Program-made: the position numbers and the translations under genes
Shown here: positions 15,153 through 18,016 of the stretch, one piece after another
Layout: every line of letters starts with the position of its first letter
Numbering within the stretch: the first letter of the stretch is position 1
The notes under the pieces: model-generated
The model's input: only the letters and a program-made list of their open reading frames with translations
Database searches by the model: none
What the model was told of the DNA's origin: nothing
DNA from: Pseudomonadota bacterium
Lineage (GTDB): Bacteria > Pseudomonadota > Gammaproteobacteria > Burkholderiales > Gallionellaceae
Reading direction: 5' to 3'
Length of the DNA stretch: 18,016 bases
Assembly: GCA_021783855.1 (NCBI GenBank)
Contig: JAJXTL010000050.1
Coordinates: 1-18,016 of the forward strand

Positions 15153-15491
15153 ATGGACATACTCGACCCGCTGTTGCACCAACCGCTGCGCACCCAGCTC
15201 GCCGCGTACCTGGCGGGCGCGGGTGAGGCCACCTTTTCAGAGCTCAAACGGCAACTGGATGTGTCCGACGGAAATCTCGATTCCCATTTGAAAAAACTGA
15301 TCGCCGCCGATTACGTGAATGTGCGCAAGGACGACAGCGCGGCCCGCACCCAAACCTGTTACGCCCTGAGCCCTGCCGGGCGTGCTGCGTTGCAGAACTA
15401 CATTCTTGCATTGCAGACACTGCTGACTATGGACAACCCTGAACCGTCTGCACATGCCAAACAGCGTGAAACAAAAATGAAAGCAGCCTAG
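15153..15491 (+). CDS. Winged-helix transcriptional regulator (HTH_34/MarR-ArsR-like)
   Basis: 112 residues. A compact winged helix fills about residues 1-75: LHQPLRTQLAAYLAG, ATFSELKRQL, recognition helix DGNLDSHLKKLIAADYV, wing VRKDDSAARTQTCYALSPAG, then a dimerisation helix AALQNYILALQTLL. This is the pattern of the small one-domain HTH_34 family, which often regulates adjacent membrane-protein genes. There is no metal or ligand site that I can identify. It starts two bases after the lipoprotein stop and its own stop touches the peptidase ATG (TAGATG). A natural target is the ACTCT/AGAGT dyad array over the operon promoter, which would make it autoregulatory. Confidence 0.85.
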   Translation: MDILDPLLHQPLRTQLAAYLAGAGEATFSELKRQLDVSDGNLDSHLKKLIAADYVNVRKDDSAARTQTCYALSPAGRAALQNYILALQTLLTMDNPEPSAHAKQRETKMKAA

Positions 15492-17453
15492 ATGAAAATA
15501 CTAAGTTTATTGATAATAATCGCTGCACTGACGGGTTGTGCGACCACGGCCATCCACCCGAGTCTGAAAACCAGTGCGGGTTTACCGGAGTTGATTCCTG
15601 CTCATGATTTCGTAGCCAACCGTGGCAGCAATTTCAATTATCAGATTTCGCCGGATGGTAAAAAGCTGGCCTGGATTGCGGTCAAGGGCGTATCCCTGCA
15701 CCTCTACATCAAAAATCTTGAGAACAACACCCTGCGCACTTTTCCTGGGAGCATGCTTTATGGGGGGGTTGTTTGGGCTCAGGACAGTCGTCATCTCATT
15801 TGTAATTCGTTAGACGAGTCGGGGACTGAAAACACATTGGTCTTCACGATCGATACCGAACAAGCCGACGAGCGCAAAATTTTTAAACTTATTTCGCCTT
15901 ACGGCGGGGTGAGATCGCTTCTGGTTCAACAAATTCCGAATGACCCGGATCATATACTGATATCCAACAATCAACGCGACAAGACTGTTTTCGACCTGTA
16001 CCGAGTCAACATCGACACCAAAGAACAGACCATGATCGCGCAGAACCCGGGCAATGTCACCCAATGGCTGACCAATCCGCAGGGAGAGCTGACAGGTCGC
16101 ATCGTCAAACAGGCGAATGCCTATTCACTGGATATCAGCCAACCGGGCGAGCCCGGTTACAAAAACGCATATCAATGGACAATGGACGACGATGTATATG
16201 TCGTCAGTATCGTCGACAACGGTTCAAGAATTTATCTGCTATCCAATAAGGACAGGGATCGGAAGGCATTGATCGAACTTGCGACCGACTCCGGCAAGGA
16301 GAAGGTTGTCTATGCCGACCCGGTGGTCGATATCTCCAGGGTTTACACACATCCTGTCACCGGCGAACCACTCATCGCGTTTTCCGATCCTGATTACCCC
16401 AAGGCAGTGATGCTGGATCACGCTCTTGATGCTGCCTTTGGCTTTATGAAGAACAAGGCTCATGCAAATTACACCATCGACAGCAGCGACAACCAATTTC
16501 ATCGTGTGACGATCAATCAAAATACGGATCAAGGGTATGAATATTACCTGTATGACATCAAGAGCAGTCACCTGCAATTACTCGGTTCATCGCCGATTCT
16601 TGACTACAAGAATATCCTAGCCGATACCAAGCCCGTCGAAATCATCAGTCGGGATCACATACCGCTACACGGTTATCTGACTCTGCCCAACGGTGTGCCC
16701 GCGCATCGATTACCGATGGTGCTGTGGGTACACGGCGGCCCATGGGATCGGGACTATTGGCAATACGATTCCAATATTCAATTTCTTGCCAACCGTGGCT
16801 ACGCGGTTTTGCAGATCAATTATCGCGGCTCAACCGGTTATGGCCACCACTTCCAGGAATTGGCCTTCGGCGAGTTTGCCGGAAAGATGCAGGACGATCT
16901 GCTTGATGGTGTCAACTGGGCTATCGCTAAAGGCATCGCCGACCCAGCTAAAATTGCAATCGTAGGCGGAAGCTACGGCGGCTATGCGGCATTGGTAGGC
17001 TTGAGTTCTACCCCGGATACTTTCGCTTGCGGCATCGACATGTTTGGCCCAACCGATCTGGTAAAGCTTATCGAAAATTTTTCTCCGTATTGGAAACTGG
17101 AAATGGATCTCTGGCATCAATACGTGGGAGACCCGACCAAGGAAGCGGACCGGAAAATCATGCGGGCAAAGTCTCCGTTATATAAAGCCGTCGACATTAC
17201 CAAACCATTGATGGTTATCCAGGGTGCCGACGATGTCAGGGTGCGCAAAGAACAGAGTATTGAGCTTGTGGAAAAATTGAGGCAATACCACAAAGAGGTG
17301 GATTTCTGGCTGGTACCCGGAACAGGCCATGGGATTACAGACTGGCCGCTCAGACTGACGCAATTCAGAAAAACGGAAGACTTCCTGGCGGGTTGCCTGG
17401 GAGGCCGGAGTAGCGGTTTTGATTATTACCAACTTGGTGCATGGCTTTTTTAG
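15492..17453 (+). CDS. Lipoprotein S9-family serine peptidase (acylaminoacyl/dipeptidyl peptidase-like)
   Basis: 653 residues. MKILSLLIIIAALTGC is a lipoprotein signal with Cys16, so the enzyme is membrane-tethered outside the cytoplasm. Residues about 35-390 form a beta-propeller-like region with repeated YxxSPDGKKLAW-type units (ISPDGKKLAWIAV near 53-65). The C-terminal alpha/beta hydrolase has WVHGGPWDRDYW, the nucleophile in GGSYGGY (S494), acid D581 in GADDVRV and base H613 in GTGHG. The triad is complete. The length is normal for S9B/C prolyl-oligopeptidase relatives. The start directly follows the regulator's stop with no spacing, so expression probably depends on translational coupling. 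It would trim peptides in the periplasm as the last gene of the operon. Confidence 0.92.
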   Translation: MKILSLLIIIAALTGCATTAIHPSLKTSAGLPELIPAHDFVANRGSNFNYQISPDGKKLAWIAVKGVSLHLYIKNLENNTLRTFPGSMLYGGVVWAQDSRHLICNSLDESGTENTLVFTIDTEQADERKIFKLISPYGGVRSLLVQQIPNDPDHILISNNQRDKTVFDLYRVNIDTKEQTMIAQNPGNVTQWLTNPQGELTGRIVKQANAYSLDISQPGEPGYKNAYQWTMDDDVYVVSIVDNGSRIYLLSNKDRDRKALIELATDSGKEKVVYADPVVDISRVYTHPVTGEPLIAFSDPDYPKAVMLDHALDAAFGFMKNKAHANYTIDSSDNQFHRVTINQNTDQGYEYYLYDIKSSHLQLLGSSPILDYKNILADTKPVEIISRDHIPLHGYLTLPNGVPAHRLPMVLWVHGGPWDRDYWQYDSNIQFLANRGYAVLQINYRGSTGYGHHFQELAFGEFAGKMQDDLLDGVNWAIAKGIADPAKIAIVGGSYGGYAALVGLSSTPDTFACGIDMFGPTDLVKLIENFSPYWKLEMDLWHQYVGDPTKEADRKIMRAKSPLYKAVDITKPLMVIQGADDVRVRKEQSIELVEKLRQYHKEVDFWLVPGTGHGITDWPLRLTQFRKTEDFLAGCLGGRSSGFDYYQLGAWLF

Positions 17454-17590
17454 CCAGACCATAAGACGAGTTGAAGCAGCCGAACTCTAATCAGCAAGTG
17501 CGAATTTACACCCCGGTCATATTGGCCTCTTATAGCCGACTCGTGCAGTTCATATCGCTATCGCTGCTGCACGTAACGGCTTTTCAACCA

Positions 17591-17614
17591 CCTGACCTGA
17601 GTTTCAGCATCAGG
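17591..17614. repeat. Hairpin upstream of comEC
   Basis: CCTGA-c-CTGA-gtt-TCAG-ca-TCAGG folds into a nine-pair stem with one small internal loop, 40 bases before the comEC start. A further CCTGAT (17629-17634) could pair with ATCAGG (17609-17614) instead. No T-run follows, so it is not a standard terminator for the peptidase operon; it could affect comEC translation or be a repeat relic. Confidence 0.35.
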
Positions 17615-17654
17615 AAATACCTACTGCACCTGATTCGGCGGTAAGCTATGCCGC

Positions 17655-18016
17655 ATGGTTCTCTTCACGATATTTTTTACTTTAGGCGTATGGCTGCTGC
17701 AACAGCAGGCTGTACTGCCGAATCTTGCCCGGGGATGGCTGCTTGCAGGCTTGCCGCTGGGGCTGCTGATTCTTCTCCAAGTTATCAGAACCGTTCGGGT
17801 TGGGCCTGTCGAAGCCTTTACCAACATTCAAAAACAGCGCATTTCGACAAGCTCAATGCGAACGGATTTAATCAACATTTCTCTGGCATTACGTATCGTC
17901 CGCGCGCTGCTGATCGCGGCTTTCGCCTGCGGCGCCGGATTTTACTGGTCTGCCTGGCAGGGCGAACAGCGGCTGGCCGTCAATCTGCCTGACAACTGGC
18001 AGGGGCGCGACGTTGG
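17655..18016 (+). CDS. comEC: ComEC/Rec2 DNA-uptake channel, N-terminal fragment (runs off window)
   Basis: From the ATG at 17655 the frame is open for 120 codons to the window end. MVLFTIFFTLGVWLLQQQAV and the following LARGWLLAGLPLGLLILLQV form the two N-terminal membrane helices of ComEC; a third hydrophobic helix, LRIVRALLIAAFACGAGFYW, leads into AWQGEQRLAVNLPDNWQGRDV, the start of the periplasmic OB-like domain. ComEC carries single-stranded DNA across the inner membrane in natural transformation. Residues about 46-71 (RTVRVGPVEAF...SSMRTDL) are not typical and are encoded by a 75-bp inverted-repeat element that preserves the frame. The competence domain and C-terminal metallo-beta-lactamase-like domain lie beyond the window. 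Proximity to lolD and DUF2062 fits betaproteobacterial synteny. Confidence 0.85.
   Translation, partial: MVLFTIFFTLGVWLLQQQAVLPNLARGWLLAGLPLGLLILLQVIRTVRVGPVEAFTNIQKQRISTSSMRTDLINISLALRIVRALLIAAFACGAGFYWSAWQGEQRLAVNLPDNWQGRDV
17791..17865. repeat. 75-bp inverted-repeat element inside comEC
   Basis: A 23-base left arm (17791-17813, beginning CCGTTCGGG and ending CCTGTCGAA) is matched in inverted orientation by 17843-17865 at 19 of 23 positions, with a 29-base spacer. The total of 75 bases equals 25 codons and leaves comEC open. The arm core, (T)GAGC(C/T)TGTCGAA, resembles widely dispersed REP-like repeats of beta- and gammaproteobacteria and shares AGCCTGTCGAA or a close variant with the repeat at 4993-5021. 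Confidence 0.75.

Noticed and set aside
17443..17457. TGGCT-TTTTT-AGCCA as an intrinsic terminator of the peptidase operon
   Set aside because: The T-run is in the loop, the stem is five pairs and it overlaps the stop codon; no T-tail follows.
17648..17992. Plus-strand frame starting MPHGSLHDIF
   Set aside because: It overlaps comEC in another frame, lacks membrane helices or known motifs, and the ComEC frame from 17655 is continuous and convincing.
17655..18016. A frameshifted or broken comEC
   Set aside because: The frame remains open through the inverted-repeat insert to the window end; it ends only because the window does.

Overview
The window looks like the chromosome of a betaproteobacterium, possibly of the Nitrosomonadales/Gallionellaceae kind. 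This is an inference from the look of the proteins and from the Lol - DUF2062 - ComEC neighbourhood, not a proven assignment. It has four parts.

(1) 1-5035, minus strand: the front of a type I-E (Cascade) CRISPR-Cas operon, cas3 - cas8e - cas11e - cas7e, with overlapping or touching genes. cas7e is cut after about 88 codons by an IS630-like element whose transposase start is still visible at the window edge. Cas5e, Cas6e, Cas1, Cas2 and any CRISPR array are not in the window. (2) 4993-7786: a RelE/ParE-type toxin-antitoxin pair enclosed by two near-identical 29-bp direct repeats, then a WYL-family regulator carrying a 20-codon palindrome-rich in-frame insert, then a SEC-C zinc-motif protein.

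(3) 7813-9868: a lipoprotein-releasing ABC transporter, one permease (LolC/E/F type) and the LolD ATPase, whose first codons hold a heptanucleotide tandem repeat. It is convergent with a two-gene minus-strand operon (11998-9951): a methyl-accepting chemotaxis protein without a periplasmic sensor domain and a membrane-anchored protein resembling the nitrate/nitrite-sensing NIT domain. This operon is preceded by an essentially perfect sigma-54 -24/-12 promoter (12073-12089) and an NtrC-type site GCACC-N5-GGTGC about 115 bp upstream of the predicted transcription start. Together these suggest a nitrogen-controlled taxis module.

(4) 12360-18016: a DUF2062 membrane protein on the minus strand, divergent from a five-gene plus-strand operon (12990-17453): a TonB-N-like anchored protein, a seven-helix membrane protein, a small lipoprotein, a winged-helix regulator and a lipoprotein S9-family peptidase. 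The operon starts from a consensus-like sigma-70 promoter overlapped by a 39-bp array of ACTCT/AGAGT half-sites, a probable operator. The membrane protein and the small lipoprotein end in what appears to be the same domain. I consider this operon the best candidate for an undescribed system (envelope sensing or proteolysis). The window ends in the start of comEC, which carries an in-frame 75-bp inverted-repeat element.

A recurrent theme is short palindromic or tandem repeats invading reading frames without breaking them (WYL gene, lolD, comEC) or flanking genes (the toxin-antitoxin cassette).
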